Shown here one piece after another: positions 1-12,303 of a stretch of DNA of 64,000 bases. The notes under the pieces are model-generated. The model searched no databases. It was not told the origin of the DNA and saw only the letters and a list, made by a program, of their open reading frames with translations. The stretch comes from Euonymus europaeus (Eukaryota > Streptophyta > Magnoliopsida > Celastrales > Celastraceae). Position numbers and translations under genes: made by a program. The stretch spans positions 2,120,501 to 2,184,500 of the forward strand of contig OY756958.1 in the NCBI GenBank assembly GCA_963580455.1, in the 5' to 3' direction. Position 1 is the first letter of the stretch. Each line of letters begins with the position of its first letter.

Positions 1-11
1 ACGTTGTGTAG

Positions 12-3000
12 GGAGCTGTACGTTGTATGCAGTTTTCTGAAGATGGTAAATACATCCTTTCTTCTGCTGTTGGTGAGAGATATGTTGCTTTGTGGAGGGC
101 AGATGGGGGTAAGAAGCGGTCGGCAAGCTGTGTTCTTGCAATGGAGCACCCTCCTGTCTTCCTGGATAGCAGGTGCAGTGAAAATGGTGGGGTTGATGAT
201 ACAGGTCTATTTGTTTTAGCCATCTCAGAAACAGGAGTTTGTTACATATGGTGTGGACAGAATGTAGAAGAGCTACGAAATGCCAAACCCACTAAAGTTT
301 CAGTAGTCGGTGAAACTTTTCATTTGAAAAACCACAAGGGATCATTATCTGCAGTATTTGCTGCAAAATTAGTAGCCATTGCCAAACCTACATCTGGGCA
401 TGTTTTTATTGCATATGGGTTGCCAGTGAAGCCTTTGTTTCAGAAATTATTGGTGCATTCTGGCATGGATGTAAAGTTGGACATTTCGCCCAATGGTGTT
501 TTTCTTCCAATAAATCAATCTCTTATGAAAACCAAGAGAGGGCAGGGTGCAAGAAGTGGAGGTAATGCCTGATATACTATATGTTGTCATATTTTGACAG
601 AATTTTTGCCCTTGACGTGTTGGAGGTATGAAAACTCATTTATCTTTTGTTTAATGGTTCTACAGTTACTGCATTAGACCGTGCGAATGTGGAGGACGCC
701 TTACTTCCACTTCCAAAAGTTTTTGATAATAATGAGAAGATCAAACATCAAACTTTGAGTTCTACGGCTGATGAGGTAATGGTTGAAAGAAGCAGCCAAG
801 CGAACTTTGTTGATAATAAAGGTATTCTCAACATTTCTCTGGTTTTTCAGTGTGTTTTCATTGAAGTATAGCATTTTCTAAGACTCTGAAGTTGCAAAAT
901 CATTTTTATGTTTTTAACTATTGAATATACGATCTTGCGTTTTTCTGAGTTTGGGAACTGTTGCATGAATAGTGTGCTTTTTGTTTATTTGATTGAAGAA
1001 TGGAAAGTGCTCCACAAAACTCATTAAACGTATGCAATTTAATTGAATCAGTATTTTTTCATTGTTCTTATTTTGTTATATGCATGGATCAATCTTAAAA
1101 CTGCTGCAGCTGGCAAGGCTCTCAAAGAGGAAGTGGGCTATCTAGAACTATGGTCTATGGATAGTAATCTGGAACCATAATCTAAATCTCAAGGTAGATG
1201 TTTTAAAAAAAGTTGATAGGGAATATATATATGCATTGGATGGTAGAAATGGTCTGAGAAATGTCAAAGGGAGGGTGGCTGACACTGGCTGTGGAAATGG
1301 TATAATGGTCCCAGCCCCACAGGAGATATGCGTTGAAAAGAGGGGACTGATAGAAACCTAACTCTAACAACAATACTTTTTGTGAGTAATAACATGGATA
1401 ATACCTTTTTGATGTAATGATCTACTATGATTAATGAGCATCAACAGCCCTGTATTGAATTCTATTTAGATCCTGCTTGTATGCAATGTTAGTCGTGATA
1501 AGAACGGGAGTTTTGATTTTAACCTTTGCATGGGACTCTACTGACAAATTATGATTTGAATTTTTGAGAAGCTTCACTATAGCAGGCTACTACTATCAAC
1601 ACGTTATTTGTGTTCCCTAAATCATGAAATTCATGTAGGCTTTTTTATTCCTTAATTTCACAAGTTTAAGGTCTTGGGTTTTCATGAGTTGCTTTGGTGT
1701 TCATACATGGCCATGTTTTGTCAATAGCTGAATTGTGTAATATATGTGTTCTTTTAAACTATCTGTTACTTATTTGTATTCTTGGTAATTAGCATAGCAC
1801 TGCAATATGCTTATACGTTGCACACTTGCACTACTTGTTGGTTATGCTGTTTGTGCAGATGGCTTGATGGATGTTGATGCTGTAACAATTTGCATGGAGG
1901 AGCGATTGAGATCATTAGGTGTACTTAGTGGCAAAGATGATAGGACACTCAACACTGCACTCGATTCTACTAAATTTAGGGGTATTGATCTTGAAGCCAA
2001 TCTGATGCGAAAGAAGGTTGATCTATTTCTTATTTTAGTGTTTCTGAATGTTCTGTCTTTTCTTCTCATGCTCAGTTTGTGTATTTTGATGTATCCATAT
2101 TCACACTACAGATGACAGCTACAGTTTTGTCTATGGAACCTAATGACGCATATGAATTCCTTGGAGTATTGTTTTCCATCTGGCAATCTCGGTCTGTCTT
2201 TCTTTACAAGAACTTCATTTTCCTTTTCTAGATAATCTGTTATTTGTACTGTCGGAAATCCTTTTGTGGTCTTTGACGTTTTAGGTTTTGCAGGTTTTAT
2301 GACTTCCATCTATTTGTTTCAGTTGCAAATATCAATTGTTTTTTTTTTTGAAGCAAAAGAGGCAAAGTCCAATTACTTCATAAAGTGAACTGTATTTGGA
2401 AAGGACTGATTTGATATGATATAATATATTCAGCTGTTGTCCGCTGATATGTGCATGCTACAGTACTTGTTTGTTTCATTATCAATTAAAATTTGTCAAA
2501 ATCCTAATTTGGATTTCTATTTTGCTATATTGTAGGATACACTATTTATGGCTAAAGTTTTAACATTGATTCTCTCACAGGTCTGGTAGTGGACGGTATG
2601 TTCTTCCATGGATATATAGCATATTGGTAAATCACAGTCATTATGTTATGGCTCAGGAACCAATGACCCAGCTGCTCAATTCCTTGTACAAGGTAAGGAA
2701 GTTAATGTTAATGAAAATGAGTTGATTTTGTTGATCCTTCATTTAAATACTGTATCTGTAGTAGATCTTTGGACAATATTGTTGTGTCTATCATCCTCTT
2801 CACCATCAGTTGTTTACCATTATAGTATTCATGCTTGAGGTAAGAAACAATATATAGAACTGTAAATACCCATTAAATTTGGTAGAAGAAGATTAAATAT
2901 GTACTAAGACCCACACCTTGTGTTTCTACTTGATATTTTTTGTACATAATGTAGATGGCTTCTCCCATGGCTGGCATGCTTTACTCGATGGAGCATTTTT

Positions 3001-4274
3001 GTTTAATTAGGGGCATGAAGTGTTGCGGTTCTGCTACCATTGGCAGCACGTATTTTAATCTGAATAAGTTACAATTATGTAGGATTCCCAGCAGATTTAT
3101 CAGATTTAGTTTCACTTTTAAGTTTATCGCGTGCTTATGTGTAGCCGAACAAGATGAATTCTTGTATGCTTACTGCACCTGTTTCCAGTCTTGTCATACT
3201 CATACACTTGTAAATAATGCTTGTCTTTGTGATTTGTTCCCTGATTACCAGTGTTCTGGGGAAAAACGTGTTGCATAGGATGATTATGAGTAATATTTGG
3301 CTTGAATGGCTTTAACTTATATCTTATTTCATAATATTTTAGGGGCGTTAGGCCATTACATGCTGTTTGGGCCCCACCTTGTATCAGATCTAAACAACTT
3401 TGGGGTTTATTTATTTATTATAGATACAGATTGCACGAAGTTGTTGATATATATACATGTATGATTCTTGCGTGTCATCAACTCTTCTGAAGTTTTGATG
3501 TGTTACTAGTCATTGTGGTTGCCATTCACTTTTTATTTATGGAGGAGGTTTTTTTATATAAGTTCTGTTAGTAACTTGAAATAAGAGCTTTAACTGGTTT
3601 TCATGAAGAGAACGTGGCTGTGAAATAATGCTATTTCTTATTAATATTAGTGTAAACTAGATAATTTTTACATGAAAAATGATGCCTAAGCTTTGGAGAG
3701 ATCAAACTGGAAAGACCTCCTGGTTTAGGTAAAATAGTAGTTCTTTGACTTCTTTCTCATAACCATCTAATTAGCTAGGTGAACCTACCAGATGTTATGG
3801 TTTGCCCCTTTATTTGAAGAGAATGAGAAAAAATGAATTCTCACCATAAACTATAGACGACTTAAAACTCTATGTCGATTTTCAGCTTTTTGTTTATGGT
3901 GGGCATGGGATTTTGAATCCTGTTTTTCTTCTTCAGATGTCCAAATCAAAAGGTGAGCCTGTTCAACCTCTATTACAATTATCAGGCCGTTTGCAACTTG
4001 TAACTATGCAGGTCAGAAACTTTTGCATCCTTGCTTCTTGAATGTCCAGACTGCTGGATGCTTCTTTTCTTTTTCTTCTTCGGATATTTTCCTTGGTATT
4101 TGATGGAATTGTATATAACATTGACAGATTGACAAGGGTGCTCTGAACAATGCTCAAAGTGTAGGACATAATGACCAAATGGATGATAATGAAGACGAGG
4201 ATGACGACGTTGATGAACGCCTTTATGGGGAAGACGATGACGAGTCCCAATTAAGTAGTGATGATGACAACTAG
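12..4274 (+). CDS. WDR43/UTP5-like nucleolar WD-repeat protein, 3' part (7 exons, 5' end outside window)
   Basis: Exons by GT-AG sites and frame: 12-561, 666-821, 1859-2016, 2112-2191, 2581-2692, 3937-4011 and 4128-4274. They sum to 1278 nt, that is 425 codons plus a TAG stop. The first visible exon follows an acceptor at 10-11 and encodes a WD40-like blade (FSEDGKYILSSAVGERYVALW). Exons 3-6 encode a Utp12-type helical domain, with the characteristic stretch LPWIYSILVNHSHYVM near residues 310-325. The C-terminus is very acidic (DDNEDEDDDVDERLYG). Known for the family: UTP5/WDR43 belongs to the t-UTP subcomplex of the small-subunit processome and acts in nucleolar pre-18S rRNA transcription and processing. 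Other Utp12-domain proteins such as WDR75 are less likely because the part after the WD region is short. All junctions keep frame and no lesion is seen, so the gene looks functional. The start and most blades lie upstream of the window. Confidence 0.85.
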
Positions 4275-6562
4275 ATTAATCTAGCCATAATAGGTAATTG
4301 AAACTTTTTCTGCCTGCTACTTTATTGTGTTTGTTGATTAATATTCTGTTGGGAATTTGGGATGATGGTGGGGTGATTATTATTCCTGGGACGTACAAGG
4401 CTAGAAGTGTTTATTGACGTTTGATTTTTAATAACTATCTTTGTAATTAGGCTTGGCTTTGAATGACTATCTTTGGAGTATAAGGACTTCATTTTAAAGT
4501 GGACCTATGAAACAATCGGGATTGGCCATGCAGACCATTGATTAATTATCGTTGACCGGTAGTGGTTAAGTTGATAGAAAGAAATTTCTAATTCTAATTT
4601 TCATATTGCAATGGTCATATTACTTTTCTTCTTTGCTGAGAAAGGTTTGATCAGTTAAACTTGTAAACCTGATATGTTCAGGGAGTTTGTTCTGGTGGAC
4701 CTGTGCACTGCTTTTGCTGCCTGGTGCAACTGTTTTGTAATGCACCATCACATATCAGTCGTCGTAGTTGCACATGTTGCAGAATTTCAAGCATATTTGT
4801 AGACTGAGACTATATATGGTGCAATCTTGAATTTACACTCTTCAGGGTGCATCTTTTGCTGCTGCTGACCGGGTAACTAAAAGTCTAAAATTTCTATGCT
4901 CTTTGGTTCAGCATTGCATGCTCCTGCCCTAGCTTGTTGCTCATTGTGGCATTCTATCTTACTTTTGATGGTCAATACATAAGATGTTATATTATTAGCT
5001 AGTGGTTTCTCAAGTCTTCGTTATTTCTTTTGTAATTCTTTATGGAATTGCAAATGTAGTCGATTTTTTTTTTCAGTGACTGCAAATCTAGTTTATTATA
5101 CTCGATTACTCGTTAGAACTTCGAAAAGCCAAAGAAACGTGATGTGTGTCCATATAGAATGTGTCCAAAGGATGCTGGCAGATGCAATTTGAGATACTGG
5201 CTCTCTTTTTTTCTACCTTCTAAATTGTCTTCATATCTTATGATATTTAATGGAAACCTTATTTGAATATGCTTTAGCTAGTGAAATAATTGGCACAATG
5301 AAGCTTGTTAAGACCCAATCCCTTGTCTGGATATGCTATCTTCAAACCAAGTTATTCTCTTTTTAGGTTTACTTTTAAAACTTTTGATGTTCTCATATAC
5401 AGTCATTATGACAATTGTTAAAATAATAGCAAGCATGTTTCATCTTTCTGTTTCCTTAACTGTACGAATTCGTATATATACCGAAGGAGATCAGTACAAG
5501 GAAACACTATATATGTTAAATTTTAAAATCTTACAATTTACATCCAAGAAATTTACAACAACTCGGTGGAAACATGCTGAGATTACTGTAGCTATACTTC
5601 ATTTACGTTGACATTCCTCAAACTTAAGGTTTTGATATGGAGGCCAGGGAGGATTTGCAAAAAGAGACCATTGCCCTATAGAAGATGATCGTGCACCATG
5701 ACTATCAATAAGAATAACTTTCTAACTATCGTAATTGATGGGGAGGTTTATGTCTCAGGAATGTCTATGTACTATGTCAATGTGTTTGGCAGTGTCATGG
5801 AACATATCCTTGTAGTTGTAGGCTATTTGAATGGCTATCAATCATAGTAGATGCCAGCGCTTTTATGTTTTGGGAATACCTATCATATTATACAAAACAA
5901 CATGATGGAATAAGTTCAGATTTAAATATCAGCAATTTTATTGTGCTCAGCTCTATTTTTGGAAACAGAACAACTGGTTGTTTCTTGTTAGGCCAAAAAC
6001 AGGAGTCACACATGAAAACTATTGCCAATGGCAACGCCAATTGGTGGGATGGTCTTTATAGTCAGCATCAAAGTACAAAAAGAGCGGGGAGAAGTAAATG
6101 CAAACACAAAACAATTAAATTATCTTCAACAGTAATTCAATAGTGAAACTTTTTAAGAAAACGTAGCCTTTCTGTGGGCAGAAATTCAAGGGAGCTAATT
6201 AGTTAAAGTAATCAGATATAGAAAGGAGAGGGCTTGTCAAGATAGTCAGCGGAGAAGTGTAGTTGTAGAATATAACCAATTCTTTATAGGATTCTTATTA
6301 AAGACATGAATAGCATGCAAATGTAAAGCCACTCTCAGAAGTGGAATGCAGAATCAATTCTTCCATCACTTAACCAGATTAAAATCTCCTTCCCTGCAAC
6401 ATTTCACATTCTTATTTGATAACATTGCTCCCAACTTCTATTATCTCACTAATTAGTCTCCATCTAACCTTTCTTTCAGCACCACATAATTAGTCTCCAT
6501 CTAGCCCTTCTTTCAGCACTACAAGAAAGGTTTATACTTTCAGATCAGCCTCCTTGAATCTT
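4275..6562. other. 3' UTR and intergenic sequence, no gene recognised
   Basis: AT-rich sequence between the WDR43-like stop and the HIPP stop. Two open stretches of 92 codons (5333-5611 and 5865-6143, +) have no recognisable domain and look like chance frames. A short direct repeat lies at the far end and is listed separately. Confidence 0.6.
6451..6519. repeat. Two-copy direct repeat, 32-bp units spaced 37 bp, in the likely 3' UTR of the HIPP gene
   Basis: The segment beginning AATTAGTCTCCATCTA at 6451 recurs at 6488, ending in TTTCAGCAC in both copies (6451-6482 and 6488-6519) with two mismatches. It lies about 45-110 bases downstream of the HIPP stop codon on the minus strand. Confidence 0.75.
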
Positions 6563-7634
6563 CTATACTATTGTACAGGCATTTGGATTTTCATCACTGA
6601 ACATTGATGAGATATTTCCATTGCTGCTGCTGTGATAATCCTCATTGTAGTGGTCTCTCCTATTGTAGTCTGTATATCTAGGTGGTGACCTAGTATACTC
6701 ATATTCAGTCACATAGGGTGATGGCTTGTATGTGTTGTAGCTGTGAGTCACATAGTGAGGCTGTGATGATTCTGGTGGTAGTTCTTGGTCTTTGGAGTAT
6801 TTATTCCAGGGCCTAACATAGCCATGACTGTATCCATATCTGTAGCCATAGTCCGGTGGTGGGTAGCGGTATATTACATGGACTTCGCCTACATCCTTAG
6901 GACCACTAGGCTGTGCTGGTTGAGCTGCATTGTTGTCATTAGCAATGGGTGAAGGTGCTTGTGCTACCTCTGGTGGTGGATTCTCAGGTGGCTGTGGTGG
7001 CTCTGGTTCTGCTGCTGGAGGTGCTGCAGGTAATGGAGTTTCTGCTGGTGGAGAGTTTGTTTCTTCTGGTGCTGGTACTGGCTCTGCACCCCCGTCAGGT
7101 GGTTGTTCAGTTGGCTGTGTGGCAGCTTCTGGTTCAGTGTGGGAACATATGGTAGCAATCCTTCTTGTTTTCCTAATGGCTTTGAGTATCTTCTCTGGAT
7201 CTGTCCACCCGATTATCGTCAATTTTTGTTGGGGAAAGTCAATGTATAGATCATAGATACCTGTGAAATATGATAACTCACTCACATATTAGGAAGCAAC
7301 ATCGTCATATTTGTACACCTGAAAAAGAAAAAAGAACAAGAATAGGAATTAGAGATCAGAACAACATAATGGATCCTAATATCTTACCATTGATGCCATG
7401 CAGTGCTCTCTTAATCTTCTGCACACATCCGTTACAATCCATCCGGACTTGTATCTCTGTTACTCGAGGTTTCTGCAGTCGGAGAATAAAACAAACCAAA
7501 GAGTCAGAAAAGAAATCTGGTAAGTGTGTATAGCTGAAGTGAGGAAGCTCTCTACATATAAAACAATGCAAATGCTGTTGTGAAAGTTGTTCTGTGATCT
7601 CTGTTTGGAACTTTACCTCTACCTCTGGATTCAT
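6563..7634 (-). CDS. Heavy-metal-associated isoprenylated plant protein (HIPP), 3 exons, 266 aa
   Basis: Exons on the minus strand are 7634-7617, 7472-7388 and 7260-6563 (18+85+698 nt, 266 codons plus stop), with GT-AG introns. The first exon encodes only six residues (MNPEVE). Exon 2 starts the HMA fold and holds the metal-binding motif MDCNGC (MxCxxC, about residues 17-22). The fold finishes in exon 3 (GIYDLYIDFPQQKLTIIGW). A long Pro/Glu/Ala-rich linker (about residues 85-165) and a Tyr-rich tail follow. The last four residues, CTIV, form a CaaX-type box, so farnesylation and membrane attachment are expected. Known for the family: HIPPs bind Cu, Zn or Cd and act in metal homeostasis and stress responses. 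The extended proline-rich tail fits the long HIPP subclass. No lesion is seen. Confidence 0.92.
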
Positions 7635-8962
7635 GAGGCAGGGATAAGAGGAAGGAGAGATGAAGGTGGATGTGCCTTGTACGTGATGACGAGGGTCGAG
7701 AGTATAAATGGAGAATCAATAGGTGTCATTTGTTTGTGCGCAGAGATGGGAATATTGGAAAGGCAAAAAGGCACGGGACATGAAAGGATTCTCTCTTTTT
7801 TCCTCCGGTTGAGAAAGAAAAGATGGAGAAGGATATTATTATTATAATCATGATTTGCCTGCCAGGTCCATCGTCAAATCTTAAAAGGTAGGAGAGAAGA
7901 AGAAAGGAGTTGGTATTTTCTGTACACCTTTCATTGTTGGTGAGGGGAGAATTTGCTTTTGCATGGTTGGCCATCTTTATAGTCGGAGAGATGTGTTTTT
8001 GATTAGGATATCCAGAAACCGACCATTTAAAAGAGTTAAAATGCTTAGCAGACGATGTAGATAACATTGTCTGTGTGTGTGTGTGTGTTTGTGGCTTTAA
8101 AAGAGTTGAGTGGAGCTTTTTAGATGTAAGGATATCCACTATCAAGGAATCCTTTTATCACAAGTAACGTTTGCTTTCCATAAAAAGATTGAAGGGAATG
8201 TAATTTTGGGCTTGTTACGATTAGTTTATTGAGATTGGAAGGCATAAAGCACCCTTGGTTTTTGTTATAAAGGCTGACGGAGATTGAAAGTCCAGATTCC
8301 TTCATTGGACTTGAGAGGCACTTGGAAACATTGGGTGGCATGGATACACAATAATTCAGAGTTTATTGACTGCTCTTAGATGGGTTCTACATCTTATATC
8401 TTGTATGTGTTATAAATTACAAGCATATTCATACATACAATATTGCCTGTTTTGTTTTGGGTTGTCTGATTCCCGATAGATGCATTGGGCTAACACGATT
8501 TTGTTTTTTCATGGATCGTTTCACTCAATGGTTATTTAAGCCTAAGGAAAAATGTCTTGTTGTTTGAGAGGGTGAACCATTTTCCTCGTAAATGATATTG
8601 GAGTCTTTCGATATGGGATTCCTATAATTATCATTCAAACTCTAGTTTCCAATGTAGTTAACGAGTAGGGTTGAATAATTCCAAATCATTTTTGAAAGTG
8701 TTGAGTTCAGGGTTTATTTGATTTGGTAGTTATTGGTTTAATTCTGAGAAATAAACTCTTCACATATTACGTGGAAATAAGGTCTGCGTATATCTCATAT
8801 GTCCTCAATTATACATCCACAACAGTAGTCTTGTGCACGATTGTTGTTTACCTTTTATGTCATTTGATAATGTTTTTCTTGGTAGTTCCCTGATGCATTA
8901 GGTTTGTTCAAATGCCTGCAAGATTTTTGTGTCTTCAGTGATCAAGAACACTGTTGAAAGTA
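7635..8962. other. HIPP upstream region and intergenic sequence
   Basis: No supportable gene. A short (TG)n microsatellite lies near 8071-8090. The promoter of the minus-strand HIPP gene should lie in the first several hundred bases above 7634, but no clear TATA box could be placed. Confidence 0.55.
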
Positions 8963-8967
8963 GTAGC

Positions 8968-9513
8968 TGTTGAGAAATTTGGATCAAATGGTATAATCTC
9001 AAATTCCCCTCCCAGGAACTTCTTTAAACAAAATAGAAAATACACAACACAAGAATTATAGTGGAAACTCCAAACCGGAGAAAAATCACTTTTGTTGTCA
9101 AAAGACAACCAGAGACAATTTTACTATGTGAAAAATTGTTACAACCACACTCTCAGTAACTTTCTCACACATCCAAAAAACAAAGAAAACAATTACAAGC
9201 CCAAGAGAATTTTCCCACAAAATTCTCTCACTCAAAACCACTCATACAAGTTTTTCTCTCATTTTTGGATGATATTTAGCACCTAGTGAACTACTCAATT
9301 TATAGATGCATAAAGTTCATCCTTGGTACATATTTTCAACAATGGCATTTGTCAACCATTCAACAATGGCATTTACCAAACTTTCAACCATTCAACAATG
9401 GTTATTGGCCTAACAAGCTTGAATTCAACAACAATGGTTGTTGGCCTAACAAGCATGTATTTTGCATGTGGATGTTACTAACAAACCAATATTATTTTTC
9501 ATCAATCACAACA
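8968..9513 (-). mobile_element. Solo LTR (546 bp) with 5-bp target site duplication GTAGC
   Basis: The segment starts TGTTGAGAAATTTGG and ends ATCACAACA, giving the TG...CA ends of an LTR and a TGTTG/CAACA inverted terminal pair. It is flanked by GTAGC at 8963-8967 and 9514-9518, the 5-bp duplication made by retrotransposon integrase. No internal region or second LTR is present, so this is a solo LTR left by LTR-LTR recombination. A TATAAATTG box read on the minus strand (around 9293-9303), followed by a transcript-like tract, suggests minus orientation. Internal short repeats with the core CAACAATGG occur at 9340-9440. The superfamily cannot be told from the LTR alone; copia is a guess. Confidence 0.8.
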
Positions 9514-9518
9514 GTAGC

Positions 9519-11183
9519 TAAATAATTTTGTTGATTGAAAATTTGATAATGGAAAACTGAGAAGTATTGTGTTCAATGAAGCTATAAAGTGCTAGCATAT
9601 ACTATTTTGTCTTTGGAGACTAAACTAGTTTTGCCTATTAGAGGTACCCCAGAAGCGTGTTTACCTATTAGGAAGTGGGTATTGATTCCCAAATGCCGAA
9701 GAGTTCTTCCATATTTTGATTTAAGTAATTCTTTGGCAACTAGTGCCCAAAAATCGACAGGGAGAATCACTTGACCTATTGAGGGCTGGAGCAGTGGAGC
9801 TGGACCAGGTTGACGAGTCTTTTTACACTATTTTAGGGAAATCAATCATTTTTTAATGTGTTGGGCTGGAGATTCTGCACGTTGAGTGCTACCAATTAAT
9901 GGGTGTATACTGGGCTGGGCCTGATCCACTATTTTTAATAAGTTTTTGAACGAGGTTGATAAATGATAACTCTGTTAAGGGTTGTCGGGTAATCGAGTTC
10001 TAGGCCATGTGACCCTTGTTTGGGATGATAAAGTGAAATTTGGGGGTGAATTTTATGAGTAAAATTTGGTGGGTCTTATATGTTTATTTTTACTCTCAAA
10101 ACTGGAAGGAAAAGTTGAGGAGGGAAGGAAAAATGTGGGTCCCATGTAATAATTTATTATTATATTCCTCACAATGAATTAATTACACGATACAATAGGT
10201 GGGGCTCACATTAATTGTAAATAAAAGTACACTTTTTAATTTTCTTTTCCCTACTTTTTGAGTATCAAACAAGAAAATGTAAAATTAATTTTCCCTCCCC
10301 TCCATTTTTTATTCCCCTTAAATTTTTCTTCCCCTCCCCTTCTAACTCCCAAACAATACGTTAACATAATCTGAAAAATCATAAAAATTATATCTTAGAT
10401 TCAGACTGAAAAAATATGGTCCGGCAGGCCGGGTCACTTATTGTGAAGACAAATGCAGAAGCAACAAAAAAAAAAGGACGAAAGTAAAGATAAACAAGTG
10501 TAGATGCTAGAGATCCAACAATTCTCTCATTGAGTACTTGACATGTTGGAGAATATTATACAGGCTTTCTATGGCGATCGATGCCAAGAATTGACTTCCT
10601 CCTTCTTGCTTGGCAATTGGCACGGCCCACAATTATAGCCTTAAGACATTCAATGTGAACATGAAACCAAGCATTAATGTTAGGGTTTGGGTTAGGATTG
10701 TAAAAAAAAGGGACAAAATCGAAATCAATCGTAATCGAATCATTTGATGGATCAAAAATTGACTGAAAATCAAAAATTGACGACTAAATAGTTTGGTAAA
10801 AAAATGGACCATTGACGTCCATAGCTAATTTTGGGCTGCTGATGGTACCAGTGCTCCACAAACCACGTCGTGCATGCATGTCTTCACGAACTAAGCTCGA
10901 TCAGCACATGACTATTGGGATATTTGATACTTTTAAATGATATCAAAGCTATATATCATCATTAGAGTCTACAAATTTTATTGTTTAATCTAAACGTGAA
11001 GAGCAACACCGATTAAAAACTAATTTTAAAGTCCAATGATTAGGGAAAGTGCGATGCACGATCATCAATCTACTACTTGTGTATGTGATCGTGTGTGTAT
11101 ATATGTATATACTCACCAGAATTCCAGAAAACTATACCAATTAGTCTTTGCAATTGCATATAATTCTTCTACCAAAAACAAAT
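9519..11183. other. Intergenic sequence between the solo LTR and a PR-10 gene
   Basis: No gene is supported. It contains the MITE-like inverted repeat described separately. A TA-rich stretch near 11095-11112 (TATATATGTATATA) could serve as the TATA region of the PR-10 gene starting at 11184. Confidence 0.5.
10016..10356. mobile_element. MITE-like segment with short terminal inverted repeats
   Basis: TTGTTTGGGA at 10016-10025 is matched by TCCCAAACAA at 10347-10356 as a 10-bp inverted pair enclosing 341 bp. The arms inside are purine-rich on the left and pyrimidine-rich on the right, and are loosely complementary. No clear target site duplication was found, so the class (hAT, Mutator or other) is open. 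Confidence 0.4.
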
Positions 11184-11789
11184 ATGGCTGTTGGCATCAT
11201 TGTGGATGAACTTGTGTCTTCAATCTCTGTCGAGAGGCTATGGAAGGCAGCCATCGTTGACGCTCACAACCTTGTGCCTAAGGTTCTTCCCAACATCGTT
11301 TCCAGCTTTGACATCCTTGAAGGAGATGGAGGAGTTGGCACCATTAAGAAACTAAACTTCACAGATGGTTAATTAATTTCTGCCTAATTCAATTCATATT
11401 TTTTTTCATACTTACCCTTTAATTTGATCATCAAACGCTATATAATTATATATATTAACATGCTAATTAAATTGAACTTCACAGATGTTAAGGGTGCTCA
11501 GTACATTAAGGATCGCGTCGAGGTGATGGACCATGAGGAGCATATATCCAAGCTCTCTATCATTGAAGGAGGCCTTATTGGAATCAAGATGAAGTCTTGT
11601 GTTTCTGAGATTTCTTTTGCATCAACCAGTGAGGGAGGTTCTTTGGCTAACTTGAAAATAGACTATGAACCATTAGAGGATGGTGTCCTGCCATCTGAAG
11701 AAGAGATCAGCAACATTAAACAAGCTTATATGGCTATCGTTAAGGCTGTGGATGGGTATCTCTTGGCCAACCCAAATGCTTATGCTTAA
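11184..11789 (+). CDS. PR-10/Bet v 1-like protein, divergent member, 2 exons, 162 aa
   Basis: Exons 11184-11367 and 11485-11789 (184+305 nt) give 162 codons plus TAA. The single intron is in phase 1 at the position conserved across PR-10 genes. The protein has the Bet v 1 glycine-rich P-loop (ILEGDGGVGTIKK, about residues 44-56) and ends in the usual YLLANPNAYA. PR-10 proteins are small cytosolic proteins with a large hydrophobic cavity that bind flavonoids, cytokinins or other ligands, and they are often induced by stress. The N-terminus (MAVGIIVDELVSSISVERLW) departs strongly from the MGV-TYE-E start of the other copies in this window, so it belongs to another subgroup. The start is the first in-frame ATG and leaves a family-typical length. 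No lesion is seen. Confidence 0.9.
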
Positions 11790-12303
11790 TTAACCCATTG
11801 GGTTTTTCACTGATTTTGCTTTTAATTTGTTGCTCCATCGCCTTGTCTTTGCCTAGCTATATGGGATTTGAATAAGGTTTGGTGTTTTGAATTCAATAAT
11901 TCATGGTGTGTGACACCATTTGTGATTGTAATGTTTGCTATTAATTTTTGTTTTTGCGACCATCAAATTCATATGCTATCATTATGAAATAAAATTGTGT
12001 ATTATATGTCATGTTTGATAGAGAATGTAAAAATTTATACCATGAATTTATGAAGTTGGTTCACGCTGAGGCAATCGAATGCAATTAAATGGCCCATAAA
12101 AAGCCCAGTAAAAAAGCCTGAAATGCGAAAGGGCCCATCAAAAGCCCACACCCACTTAAAAGTTAAAACTGAAATGGTAGTCCGGCAATGGCCCAACTCG
12201 TTAGTGTAGAAGTTCATTTCAATTTTCCTACGCTCTCTCTCTTCCTTTCACTCAAAAGATCATCAAATAGACAGTCTGTTCGGAAATTTGCCATTCCAAA
12301 TCA
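11790..12303. other. 3' flank of the PR-10 gene, no gene recognised
   Basis: AT-rich 3' UTR and spacer. Short open frames on both strands have no recognisable content. Confidence 0.5.

Noticed and set aside
3963..4250. Minus-strand open frame opposite the last exons of the WDR43-like gene
   Set aside because: It spans an intron and acidic exon of the real gene on the other strand and has no recognisable content.
6930..7256. Gly/Ser-rich plus-strand open frame
   Set aside because: It is the complement of the Pro/Glu-rich linker of the minus-strand HIPP exon, which has a far better supported product.
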